Part shown: piece by piece, positions 40,538 to 48,407 of the stretch
Position numbering within the stretch: position 1 is the first letter of the stretch
Layout: every line of letters starts with the position of its first letter
Origin: an uncultured Roseovarius sp.
GTDB lineage: Bacteria > Pseudomonadota > Alphaproteobacteria > Rhodobacterales > Rhodobacteraceae
Assembly (NCBI GenBank): GCA_947496175.1
Contig: CANMBU010000002.1
Span: 1,054,001 to 1,118,000 of the forward strand
Length of the DNA: 64,000 nt
Reading direction: 5' to 3'
The notes under the pieces: model-generated
Seen by the model: only the letters and a program-made list of their open reading frames with translations
Told to the model about the DNA's origin: nothing
The model's database searches: none
Program-made: the position numbers and the translations under genes

Positions 40538-42328
40538 TCACTGTCGAGCATATCCGCCGAACACCGCCGCAGGCGACCAGTCCGGACTGATTGCTGGCAG
40601 TTGCGGTGCGCGGTCCGCGAACTCCTCCGCACCGTAAACGATCTTGCCAGCGGTGATGGTCAGCACACTTTCGAGATCTGCGATCTCGTCTTCGGGCACG
40701 GTAAAGTAGTCGGCTGTCAGCACTGCGATATCGGCGAATTGCCCGGGTGCGATACGGCCCTTGCGCGCCTCCTCGCCGGAGAACCAAGCGGCATCCACCG
40801 TATAGGCTTCCAGGGCTTCTATCCGGTTGAGCTGGTGCCGTTCCGACCGGGTCGGCATACCGCCAACCGTCTCGCCGGTTACCAGCCAGTGAAGCGCCAC
40901 CCAAGGGTTGTAGCTTGCGACGCGGGTTGCGTCCGTCCCGCCGCCGATGGGGATGCCCATCTCGATCATGTCGCGCAGCGGCGGCGCGTTCTCGGCGGCG
41001 GCCGCCCCATAGCGGTCGACGAAATACTCGCCTGCATAGGCTAGGCGGGCCTGGACGGCGACGCCGCCTCCGAGCGCTGCGATGCGCACGAGGTTCTCGC
41101 GGCTGACCGTTTCAGCATGGTCGATCGCCCAGCGGATCCCCGCGAAGCCCGATCGTCCCGCCTCGCGCTCCAGCCGGTGCGCCTCCTCGAAGACGTCCAT
41201 GATGTGGCCGATGGACTGGTCATAGGTGGCGTGGATGCGGATCGGCCAGCGCTGCTGCAGGAGGTGCCGGGTGACCGCCATAAGCTCCTCGCGCCAGCCC
41301 TCGCGGGTGGTGATGTCCGGCATCTCGGCCATCCAGTTCTCGAAGTCGCCAGCCGACCAGACGAGGAACTCGCCCGCGCCCTCGACGACGAAACCGTGGC
41401 TCAGTTCCTCGGCCATGTTGACGTTGACGGCCCAGTTCTCGGTCCAGGTCTTGAAGTCGGTGAGTTCTTCGCCGGGCCTCTGCGGGAAGAGGTAGTTGGA
41501 GACCCGGACCGGCATGTCCCCCATATCGGCGAGGCGTTGCGATCCGATGTAATCGTCCGGGAAAACGTGACCGCCACCGCCCGCATCCACCGCCGAAGTG
41601 ATACCGAAGCGGTTGAGTTCGCGGTAGAAGTGCCGCGTCGAGTTCTCCTGATCGTCCTCGGACAGCCCTGGCAGGGCGCCGATGGTTTGGTAGAGGATCG
41701 TCGGGTTCGGCTCGGCGTGGAGGATCGCGCCACCATCCTCGGTGATCTCGTAGCGGCCGCCGGGCGGAGCTTCTGTGTCTTCGGTGATCTCCAAGGCCTC
41801 GACGGCGGCGGCGTTCAGGAAACCCTGGCTGTAGAGATACAGGACGAAGACGGGCACGTCCGGCGTGGCTTTGGTTAGTTCGGCCGGGGTGGGCATGCGA
41901 CCTTCCTCGAATTGGAAAGGCGACCAGCCGCCGATTACGCGCACCCATTGATCGCCCGGAGTCCGCTCGGCCTGTTCGGCAATCATCTCGATCCCGCGCG
42001 CCAATGTACCCACGCCGTCCCAGCGGAGCTCGATGTTGTAGAAGCGCCCACCGCGGACGACATGGCTGTGGCTGTCGTTGAGGCCGGGGACCGCAGTCCG
42101 CCCGCCAAGGTCGATGACCTCCGTCTCCTCGTTCGCGCGAGTTTCGATGTCGGCATCGCTTCCGGTCGCGACGATGATTCCATCGTCGATCGCAAGCGCG
42201 CTGACTTCGGGAGCCGAAGGGTCCAGTGTGACGATCTTTCCGTTCGTCAGGATCATGTCCACTCTGCCGTCCTGCGCGGAGGCCGCAGAGGCAAGGCATG
42301 TGGTCAGAAGAAGGGCGAGGCGCATCAT
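40538..42328 (-). CDS. Exported YtcJ-like metal-dependent amidohydrolase
   Basis: This 596-aa protein has a signal peptide (residues 1-18, ASA before Q19), then the amidohydrolase fold: composite N-terminal sheet (VDMILTNGKIVTLDP), metal motif DSHSHVVRGG, later His in IRIHATYDQS and AIDHAETV, and GGGTDATRVASYNP near the end. YtcJ-like enzymes cleave amide-like bonds in periplasmic or imported substrates. It follows AGGAG with a 7-nt spacer. Substrate unknown. Confidence 0.9.
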   Translation of the reverse strand: MMRLALLLTTCLASAASAQDGRVDMILTNGKIVTLDPSAPEVSALAIDDGIIVATGSDADIETRANEETEVIDLGGRTAVPGLNDSHSHVVRGGRFYNIELRWDGVGTLARGIEMIAEQAERTPGDQWVRVIGGWSPFQFEEGRMPTPAELTKATPDVPVFVLYLYSQGFLNAAAVEALEITEDTEAPPGGRYEITEDGGAILHAEPNPTILYQTIGALPGLSEDDQENSTRHFYRELNRFGITSAVDAGGGGHVFPDDYIGSQRLADMGDMPVRVSNYLFPQRPGEELTDFKTWTENWAVNVNMAEELSHGFVVEGAGEFLVWSAGDFENWMAEMPDITTREGWREELMAVTRHLLQQRWPIRIHATYDQSIGHIMDVFEEAHRLEREAGRSGFAGIRWAIDHAETVSRENLVRIAALGGGVAVQARLAYAGEYFVDRYGAAAAENAPPLRDMIEMGIPIGGGTDATRVASYNPWVALHWLVTGETVGGMPTRSERHQLNRIEALEAYTVDAAWFSGEEARKGRIAPGQFADIAVLTADYFTVPEDEIADLESVLTITAGKIVYGAEEFADRAPQLPAISPDWSPAAVFGGYARQ

Positions 42329-42557
42329 GTCGGGGCTCCTTTATGAGCTTGAGGGACGGTTGACGCCCCTGAATGTTTACATGGCATCAGGCTGGGGTTG
42401 GATCTGCCATGCTCGCTGCCGCTACCCACAATTGAAGCAGCGCTTTGCGATGACCTGATGAGTTTAGACGTCGACCACATCCCAAGTTTTGCGGTGTGTC
42501 GGAAAGCAAATGCTCGCCGCAGTGGGTGGATTGTTCGGTCCATAGTGACCACTGGCG

Positions 42558-43235
42558 TTAAGCGGCGTAGTTCTGCGGAAACAGAGCGCGAGCGGCTTTT
42601 TCGTCGAACTCCTGCTTGAAGGCTAGTTCATCCTTCACTTTCAGCGCGCGGATCGCCGCTGGTCGCTCCGATATCCTTGCGTGCATCCGGTCCAGCTTCG
42701 GCCAGGCAGACAGTCCCGCGTCGCCGAAGAAATAGGATGACAGGTTGAGCCACCCCCACGCGGCCATGTCGGCGATGGAATACTCGGCACCGGCGAGCCA
42801 TTCGGTCTCGGCCAAGCGCTTATCCATCACTGCGTAGTGCCGCTCGACCTCCTTCAAGTAGCGGTTCTTGGCATAAGGAATGTCCTCCGGGCACATATGC
42901 AGGAAGTGCACCGCCTGCCCAGAGAAGGGTGACAAACCGGTGGCGACGAAGAACAACCAAGACAGCAATTCTGCCCTTCCCGTGCCGGACGGCGGGGTGA
43001 ATTGCCCGGTCCTGTCGGCCAGATGCAGAAGGATCGCGTTCGAATCGAAGACGATGGCGCCATCGTCCTCGATTACCGGAACCTTTGCGTTCGGGGAAAT
43101 AGCCGTGAAATCGGGATCGTGCTGTTCGCCCTTGAATGTGTCGACGGGCGCGATCTCGTAGTCGAGGCCCGTCTCCTCCAGCAACAGGAGGACCTTCATC
43201 GGGTTCGGCGAGGGGTGGAAATGAAGCCGGATCAT
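42558..43235 (-). CDS. Glutathione S-transferase (cargo)
   Basis: This 225-aa GST has HFHPSPNPMKVLLLLEE at the N-terminus, a NAKVPVIEDDGAIVFDSNAI glutathione-site segment, and the helical C-terminal domain with YSIADMAAWGWLNL. The start at 43235 is chosen because the longer frame (43358) overlaps the ABM gene. It lies 4 bp after the ABM-like gene, so both are co-transcribed from the TetR-controlled promoter. A detoxification role is likely. Confidence 0.89.
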   Translation of the reverse strand: MIRLHFHPSPNPMKVLLLLEETGLDYEIAPVDTFKGEQHDPDFTAISPNAKVPVIEDDGAIVFDSNAILLHLADRTGQFTPPSGTGRAELLSWLFFVATGLSPFSGQAVHFLHMCPEDIPYAKNRYLKEVERHYAVMDKRLAETEWLAGAEYSIADMAAWGWLNLSSYFFGDAGLSAWPKLDRMHARISERPAAIRALKVKDELAFKQEFDEKAARALFPQNYAA

Positions 43236-43239
43236 GCGC

Positions 43240-43635
43240 TTACTCCGCTGCACGCGTGACGGACACGACGTCATAGGGGTGGAACTCGGGCGATGACATC
43301 GAGAACGCCTCGGCAAGCTCGGGTAATTCACCCGCCTGCACCTTCGCGACCACGGCATCGACGCTTTCAGTGTTGTCCCACTGCGCGTAGTTCAGGACGT
43401 AACTGCCGTCGCGTGCGACATGGACCGAGGCGGCGCGGAAGCCGGGTTGAATGCGGATCTCGGTCTCCATCGCTTCGGTTAGCTCGGCCGCGAGCTGGTC
43501 CAGCGTGACGCCGTCAGCCGGTGTCATGACGTTGACGAAGACAACGCCATCTCCGTCAGCGGTGATCGTCGTGTCCTGCGCCAGGGCAGTAGAAGAGAGG
43601 GCGGTCAGAGCGACCGCTGTCAGGAGGCGTTTCAT
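43240..43635 (-). CDS. Exported ABM-like (antibiotic biosynthesis monooxygenase) protein
   Basis: This 131-aa protein has a signal peptide (residues 1-19, ALA before Q20) and a dimeric alpha-beta barrel domain: VVFVNVMTPADGVTLDQLA and the core strand SYVLNYAQWDN. ABM domains oxidise or bind small aromatic compounds without cofactors. Export is uncommon for the family. It is the first cargo gene, right beside the TetR palindrome. A similar exported protein lies in the other operon at 15125, although no relation is proven. Confidence 0.82.
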   Translation of the reverse strand: MKRLLTAVALTALSSTALAQDTTITADGDGVVFVNVMTPADGVTLDQLAAELTEAMETEIRIQPGFRAASVHVARDGSYVLNYAQWDNTESVDAVVAKVQAGELPELAEAFSMSSPEFHPYDVVSVTRAAE

Positions 43636-43688
43636 TGGATAGGTCCTTTCGGGTTTGAGCGCTTGCCAGAGGGGCCAGAACTCTTTAT

Positions 43689-43702
43689 GTATCGACCGAT
43701 AC
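43689..43702. promoter_or_regulatory. TetR operator between cargo genes
   Basis: GTATCG (43689-43694) and CGATAC (43697-43702) form a perfect inverted repeat with a 2-nt spacer, 22 bp before the TetR start and 53 bp before the ABM start. A second related half-site (ACGACTGATAC) overlaps the beginning of the TetR gene. The placement fits a divergent TetR-controlled promoter. Confidence 0.7.
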
Positions 43703-43724
43703 GATAATAGAGAACGTACTGTCA

Positions 43725-44309
43725 ATGAAAAATATAACGACTGATACAAAAAAGGGTCGCGGTCGCCCGGCGCGCCTCGACAGGGCGGAAGGTGCAGCTA
43801 TTGCCGAGCGTCTGTTTCACAGCGATGGATATGATCAGATGGGCGTGGCGGCGCTCTGCGACGCGCTGGGGGTTCGACAACCGGCGCTTTACCGCGTCTT
43901 CGGTAGCAAAGCCGGGCTCCTCGAGGCGGCGCTCGAACGCTACGCCGACAGCCCCTTTGCCGCCTTCGTTGCCGAGGAAGCCGCACGCTCGGAGACATCG
44001 ATTGATCTGATGAGGAACGTGCTTCTCAGAGCGGCAGAAGTTTACGCCGAGGATTCAGAACGACCTGGGTGTTTGGCGCTGGAGACTGCATATGGCAGCG
44101 CGGACCCCACAGCACGACAGGCCGCGAACGTCTTGGTCGCAAATGTGCGCAGTTTCCTGGCTGAACGATTCAAGGCCCTTGGCGCACAAGACGCCGACGC
44201 CAGTGCGAATGCTGTCCTTTTGGCCATGCGCGGATTGTCTTCCGAGGCACGCACAGGGAGATCAAAAACTGCGATGCAGAGGGCCATCGATGCCCTCGTC
44301 GATCGTTAA
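43725..44309 (+). CDS. TetR-family regulator of the cargo
   Basis: This 194-aa protein has a TetR helix-turn-helix near residues 12-60 (IAERLFHSDGYDQMGVAALC, then ALGVRQPALYRVFGSKAGLL). The C-terminal helical domain is the ligand pocket. It is divergent from the ABM, GST and amidohydrolase genes and shares the palindrome at 43689. It probably represses that operon until a compound binds it. Confidence 0.92.
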   Translation: MKNITTDTKKGRGRPARLDRAEGAAIAERLFHSDGYDQMGVAALCDALGVRQPALYRVFGSKAGLLEAALERYADSPFAAFVAEEAARSETSIDLMRNVLLRAAEVYAEDSERPGCLALETAYGSADPTARQAANVLVANVRSFLAERFKALGAQDADASANAVLLAMRGLSSEARTGRSKTAMQRAIDALVDR

Positions 44310-44334
44310 CGGTGTTCCGCATCATGTTGATGCC

Positions 44335-44366
44335 AAAAAGCCCCGCCCGGTCTCCCGGGCGGGGCT
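44335..44366 (-). terminator. Terminator of the DUF736 gene
   Basis: A 12-bp GC-rich stem (44339-44350 with 44355-44366) has a 4-nt loop and is followed by TTTTT on the minus strand. It lies 14 bp past the DUF736 stop. It would also help end the TetR transcript. Confidence 0.88.
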
Positions 44367-44379
44367 GAGGTCGCGGGGC

Positions 44380-44715
44380 TCAGTCGCCGTTCTTGCGGCG
44401 TGCCCGGGACCAGATGAGGCTGAAGGTCTCTTCGCCGCCTTCGACGACCGTGTCATCGAAGAGGTTCGCGTAGATCGGCTGGGTGAAGCTCGGATCGTCC
44501 AGCTTGAGGCTCAGATAGTCGCGGTTCTCGTTCGAGCGCTTCGACCAGGCGGCGCCGATCTCGGCGCGGCCGACGAAGACCCGGTGGGAGGGAGCGTTCT
44601 CGCCCGAGGTGCTGTCCTCGGGGACGATGCGAACGTTCTGCGCCTGCACGTTGAGGGTGACGATTTCTCCGACGTATTCGTTGCCGGTCTTCTTGAAGGT
44701 TCCGATGGTGGCCAT
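44380..44715 (-). CDS. DUF736 protein
   Basis: This 111-aa protein belongs to the DUF736 family common in conjugative elements, with MATIGTFKKTGNEYVGEI and EIGAAWSKRSNENRDYLSLK. The family is of unknown function, often beside relaxase or replication genes, and appears single-stranded-DNA-binding-like in shape. It marks the start of the maintenance module after the cargo. Confidence 0.85.
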   Translation of the reverse strand: MATIGTFKKTGNEYVGEIVTLNVQAQNVRIVPEDSTSGENAPSHRVFVGRAEIGAAWSKRSNENRDYLSLKLDDPSFTQPIYANLFDDTVVEGGEETFSLIWSRARRKNGD

Positions 44716-45281
44716 GTCATTTCTCCTTTGGCTTTCGATCCCGCGCCCGTCGCGGTCTCGATGGCGATCGTCAGGATCGGGACGATCCGCCGACGCAGCC
44801 CTTGGCCCGCAGCGTAAGCGAAGGACGCCGGGGGCGGACTTTCTTGGACCCGTCAGGGTCGTCCCGCGAGGAATTGGCGAAGCCCAGGGGAAGAAAGTCC
44901 GAACGCGGCGTTGCGGCTGAGGCGGTCGAGGCGCCAGCCGATCCCGGTCAGATCAGCCCGATGAGAGGCCGTGACGGACGCGGTTGACGAGGGCATGGAA
45001 AGAGAAATGACCGCCACCCTCGGGCCGCGCAATCCAACGGCAATGTCGGTCGGAGAAAGACAGGCTCTGGCGTGCAGAACGGCGCAGAGCATGTTCATCG
45101 CCAAGCTCTCCCGGCGATGCGAGAATGTTCCGTTCCACTGAGGCTTGGCGGTGTTCGATATGTGCTGTGCTCGGTCGGGGCGCTCGAACGAGATCAGACG
45201 CGCTCAGCCGAACACTCATATTCAAGCTTCAACGTGCCTCGCGCTATACCGTGATACTGCATGGTCTTCGGCGGCGTGGTT
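44716..45281. other. Non-coding stretch with a nested inverted repeat
   Basis: In 566 nt no coding region is supported; minus-strand frames at 44853-45104 and 44953-45225 are possible but show no known domain. CGGACTTTCTT (44835-44845) and AAGAAAGTCCG (44891-44901) pair over 11 bp around a smaller hairpin (GACCC 44847-44851 with GGGTC 44856-44860). The structure may be a regulatory RNA, replication or recombination site. Confidence 0.5.
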
Positions 45282-45752
45282 TCAGCGATCGTTCGCGAAC
45301 GAACTCGCCTGCATGGCGTCTGTGTGTTGCCCATCATCCTCGCCGATGGGGCCGGCGAGGCTTGCGATCCGCACCCAAGCGGTGCCAGCGGTGACGATCC
45401 CGCCGATGAGCGCGAAGGCCAGTGTCCAGCCTTCGGATGCGCCGCCGATCTGCGACAGGCCCTTGATCGCAGAGAACCCGGCGACGCCGGCAGGGGCAGC
45501 GAAGAGCGCGCCGATGGCCAAACGAATGGGGACGGACTGGACCTTGGCGAAGACGATCTGACCGATGAGATAGGTAAAGATGGCGGCAAACATGCCGGCG
45601 ACCAATGCCGCGATCACGCCCGCTTCGGCGTCATAAACATACATGCCGACGCTCACCCCGACGAATGCGGGCAGCGCGTAAACGGCCAATGCGAACAGCA
45701 CCCAGACGAGGAAGCCGAGACCGATGACGCTCAGAAATGCGGATACGAACAT
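45282..45752 (-). CDS. Small polytopic membrane protein
   Basis: This 156-aa protein has about four hydrophobic helices (residues about 5-28, 36-58, 72-95 and 105-125). The start at 45752 (MFVSAFLSVIGLGFL) is chosen over the longer frame, which begins with a GC-rich non-coding-like segment. I do not recognise the family. It lies 124 bp downstream of the DUF2493 gene in the maintenance module. Confidence 0.65.
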   Translation of the reverse strand: MFVSAFLSVIGLGFLVWVLFALAVYALPAFVGVSVGMYVYDAEAGVIAALVAGMFAAIFTYLIGQIVFAKVQSVPIRLAIGALFAAPAGVAGFSAIKGLSQIGGASEGWTLAFALIGGIVTAGTAWVRIASLAGPIGEDDGQHTDAMQASSFANDR

Positions 45753-45876
45753 GGGCGGTCTCCTCTCATGGGCTGCGCCTCCACCACCGCCACGGCACTG
45801 ATCGAGCATACCACATCGGCGGTGTTCACGGAATATTCCCGCTGAGCGCAACGCGATGCGATATGCGCATCACGGC

Positions 45877-46803
45877 TCATGACGACCCGCCGTTGCTTGC
45901 GCGGAAATCGTAGAGCGGGATGCCGAGCACCTTGGCCTTGTCGGCGAGATTGTCGGTGATGCCGGAGCCCGGGAACACGATCAGCCCGATCGGCAAGGTT
46001 TTGAGCAACTGATCGTTGCGCTTGAACGGCGCGGCCTTGCCGTGGCGGGTCCAGTCCGGCTTGAAGACGATCTGTTGGCATTTCCGATTGTCGGCCCAGC
46101 AGGCTGCGATGCGTTCCGCGCCCTTGGGCGATCCGCCATGCAGGAGCACCATGTCGTCATGCTTGGCGCGCACCTTGTCGAGGGCGGCCCAGATGCCTTT
46201 CGTGTCGTTCACATCCTGTCCGCCCGTGAAGGCGATCTTGGTGCCGGTCGGGATGAGCGGTTCGAGCTCCGTCTTGCGCTTTGCATCGAGATAGTCGCGG
46301 CTGTCGATCATCGCGGCAGTCATGTGCTTGCGATCGACGTGGCTGCCCGAACGCGGATGCCAGGTCTGTCCGAGATGCGCCTCGAAATGCTCGGCGGCGA
46401 GGTCGCGCATGCTGTCATAGGCGTTACGCTGTTCGGTGAGCGTCAGCCCTTCGGCGATGAGGCGTTCCAGTTCGACCGAACGGACTTCGGACCCGTCCTG
46501 GCTGCGTTGCGAGCGCCGCTGAGCCTGTTCGTTGTCGTCGAGCTTGCGATCGATGCGGGTCGCCATGCGGTGGAAGACATTGGTCGTGGACCAGAGCAGG
46601 TCTTCGAGATCGGGTTCGAGGCGTGTGTCGCCGAGAGCGACAACGAGTGCGTCGAAGATGTCGGCGATCGCGCCTTCGACGGTGCTGGCGTCTGGCAGTG
46701 GCCGCGGGTCGGGTTCGTCGGCGAAGGGTCGATGTCCGAAGAGCTGCAATTCGTCGAGAACGAGCGCTGTGGCGGACCGGGTTTCGGGTTCGTGCTGGGT
46801 CAT
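45877..46803 (-). CDS. DUF2493 protein
   Basis: This 308-aa protein has a helical N-terminal region and a C-terminal DUF2493/SLOG-like fold: KIAFTGGQDVNDTKGIWAAL, then HGGSPKGAERIAACWADNR and FPGSGITDNLADKAK. This Rossmann-like type binds nucleotides. The gene is a regular member of such element modules with an unknown role. The start is at 46803; the frame opens from 47301 across a structured, non-coding region. Confidence 0.86.
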   Translation of the reverse strand: MTQHEPETRSATALVLDELQLFGHRPFADEPDPRPLPDASTVEGAIADIFDALVVALGDTRLEPDLEDLLWSTTNVFHRMATRIDRKLDDNEQAQRRSQRSQDGSEVRSVELERLIAEGLTLTEQRNAYDSMRDLAAEHFEAHLGQTWHPRSGSHVDRKHMTAAMIDSRDYLDAKRKTELEPLIPTGTKIAFTGGQDVNDTKGIWAALDKVRAKHDDMVLLHGGSPKGAERIAACWADNRKCQQIVFKPDWTRHGKAAPFKRNDQLLKTLPIGLIVFPGSGITDNLADKAKVLGIPLYDFRASNGGSS

Positions 46804-47152
46804 GGGCGGATAGGCCTCCTTGTCGCTGACCGCGCCTCGCGCGGCCTTCATGGGCGACGGAAAGCGGGGCGCGACCGGGGCTGCACCGACGCAATTTCCC
46901 CACGAAGTGGTACTTCGCGGGGACCCCGTGGCTGCGTCGGCCGGAGCGTGAGCGGAGGATGGCGGAGGCGGCGCCGTTTTGGATCGCGATGCAAAGCCGG
47001 GCTTTCCCGGCGGCGGAAAACGGTGTCGCCACAGCCATTGCCGGACCGGGCGGGTTCCGCTCCGGCTCGCCCCTCTCGGGAAGGCCGTCTGGCGCGGCTT
47101 TAAGGCGTGAGGTTCACTCTGCCCGCCCAGCGGAGGAGACCGGTTCTGCGTC
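46804..47152. other. Structured non-coding stretch before the DUF2493 gene
   Basis: These 349 nt hold no supported gene. Within them CCGACGCA (46886-46893) and TGCGTCGG (46933-46940) enclose a second 12-nt arm pair (46897-46908 with 46912-46923, one mismatch, 3-nt loop). This two-part stem lies about 83 nt upstream of the DUF2493 start. It may act as a 5' regulatory RNA or origin-like element. Confidence 0.5.
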
Positions 47153-48199
47153 TCAGCAGCCCTCGGCCATGAGCAGTTTCGGAACATCGACCGGTGAGAG
47201 CTGGGAACGTAAATGGCTGCGCATCTCGTCGATGCCGCATTTTCGGAGATCGCCGTTGAAATCGTCCAGCACCGGTCGCAACGGCAAGAGGCGAAGGTCA
47301 CTGTCCTCGAAGCGATCGGTCAAAGTATCGAACGCCGTCTTTCCGGCCTCGTCATTGTCGATGGCGACATAGAGCCTGCGGAGATCGATCGGCGGATCGA
47401 ACGCTGCGAGGTGATTGCCGGACAGCGCTGCGGCAACCGGAAGACCCGCTAGTGCCTGCCTAAGCGAGAGCATCGTTTCCAAGCCTTCACCGATAGCGAG
47501 GATGTCGGATGGTGATCCGATCCTGACGGCGTGACCGAGCAGATTGCCCATCGCCTTGCGGTTGGGATCGAGCGGAGCTTTTTTGGCCGTCTCCGGATCA
47601 AGCCAGGTCCGATGTACGCCAGTCAGCGTTCCGGTAGTGTCGGTGACTTTCGCAAGTAAGGCGGGCCAGGATTTGAGTGCGTCGTTGGGGTCCGCGTCCT
47701 CTCGCCAATAGTAGCAGTTCGGATGGAATCGAAGAGCGCTCACGCTTCGAAGGTCTTTCAATTCGCGTGCCGAGAGATAGCGCTCCGCCAACGTGCCCGC
47801 GATCGGTTGACCCATCGCCCAGAGCCGTCGGGCCGCTTCGGGTGATCCTTGAGGAGCCGGTTCTTGCAGCTGTGTTGTGGGTAGCTCGGGACGCGGAAGA
47901 CTGAGAAAGCGACGCGCCTCGTCGAGCGTATCGCGAAGGGTCGAGAGGTTGAGATTGGCCGCGATGAGGTCGAGCAGATCACCGTGTTCACCGGTGGCGG
48001 CGTCGGTCCATTTGCCCGCTGCGCCCTTACCGCGGGTCGGCCCGGAGAGACGGATATAGAGGCTGCGACCAGGAGTGTTGTCGACGTCGCCGACGACCCA
48101 GTAATTGCCATGCTTACGACCATTGGACAGATATTGGCGGCACACAGCCTCGGCCTCGCGGCTCAACTTTTGCGATAGGTCCGTTGCGGGACTGTCCAT
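47153..48199 (-). CDS. Toprim-domain protein of the maintenance module
   Basis: This 348-aa protein has an N-terminal segment like DUF7146-type primases (YWVVGDVDNTPGRSLYIRL) and a C-terminal Toprim core: acidic DILAIGEGLETMLSL and RRLYVAIDNDEAG, giving the catalytic Glu and DxD motifs. Such proteins may act in DNA replication of the element. The start at 48199 (MDSPAT) is chosen; the frame opens at 48223, inside a terminator. Confidence 0.87.
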   Translation of the reverse strand: MDSPATDLSQKLSREAEAVCRQYLSNGRKHGNYWVVGDVDNTPGRSLYIRLSGPTRGKGAAGKWTDAATGEHGDLLDLIAANLNLSTLRDTLDEARRFLSLPRPELPTTQLQEPAPQGSPEAARRLWAMGQPIAGTLAERYLSARELKDLRSVSALRFHPNCYYWREDADPNDALKSWPALLAKVTDTTGTLTGVHRTWLDPETAKKAPLDPNRKAMGNLLGHAVRIGSPSDILAIGEGLETMLSLRQALAGLPVAAALSGNHLAAFDPPIDLRRLYVAIDNDEAGKTAFDTLTDRFEDSDLRLLPLRPVLDDFNGDLRKCGIDEMRSHLRSQLSPVDVPKLLMAEGC

Positions 48200-48221
48200 G
48201 TCGGTCTCCTGAAAAATACAC

Positions 48222-48253
48222 AAAAAAAGGGCCTGCCGCGTCCGACAGGGCCC
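48222..48253 (-). terminator. Terminator after the ParB gene
   Basis: GGGCCTG (48229-48235) pairs with CAGGGCCC (48246-48253) with one bulge, and on the minus strand it is followed by seven T residues. It lies between the ParB gene and the Toprim gene, so these are separate transcripts. Confidence 0.78.
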
Positions 48254-48407
48254 AGGGTGAGGGAGTTGGGGGAGCGTCCCCCTCGGTTGGTGGTCGCCAA
48301 CTGCTCGAAGAATTGGGCGAAGGCGGCTTCGGCGACAGTTGGATCATCACTCGATCGGGTGCGTCGAACAATCGACCAAGGGCCGCCGAACGCCTGTCTT
48401 TGCGCCT

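Noticed and set aside
40253-41044. A 263-aa plus-strand frame before and over the amidohydrolase
   Set aside because: Mostly antisense of the amidohydrolase gene; the part before it has no features.
44889-44906. GGGAAGAAAGTCCGAAC, similar to a piece of RNase P RNA
   Set aside because: The rest of the RNase P core (including the ACAGAAA segment) is missing; chance similarity to a short motif.
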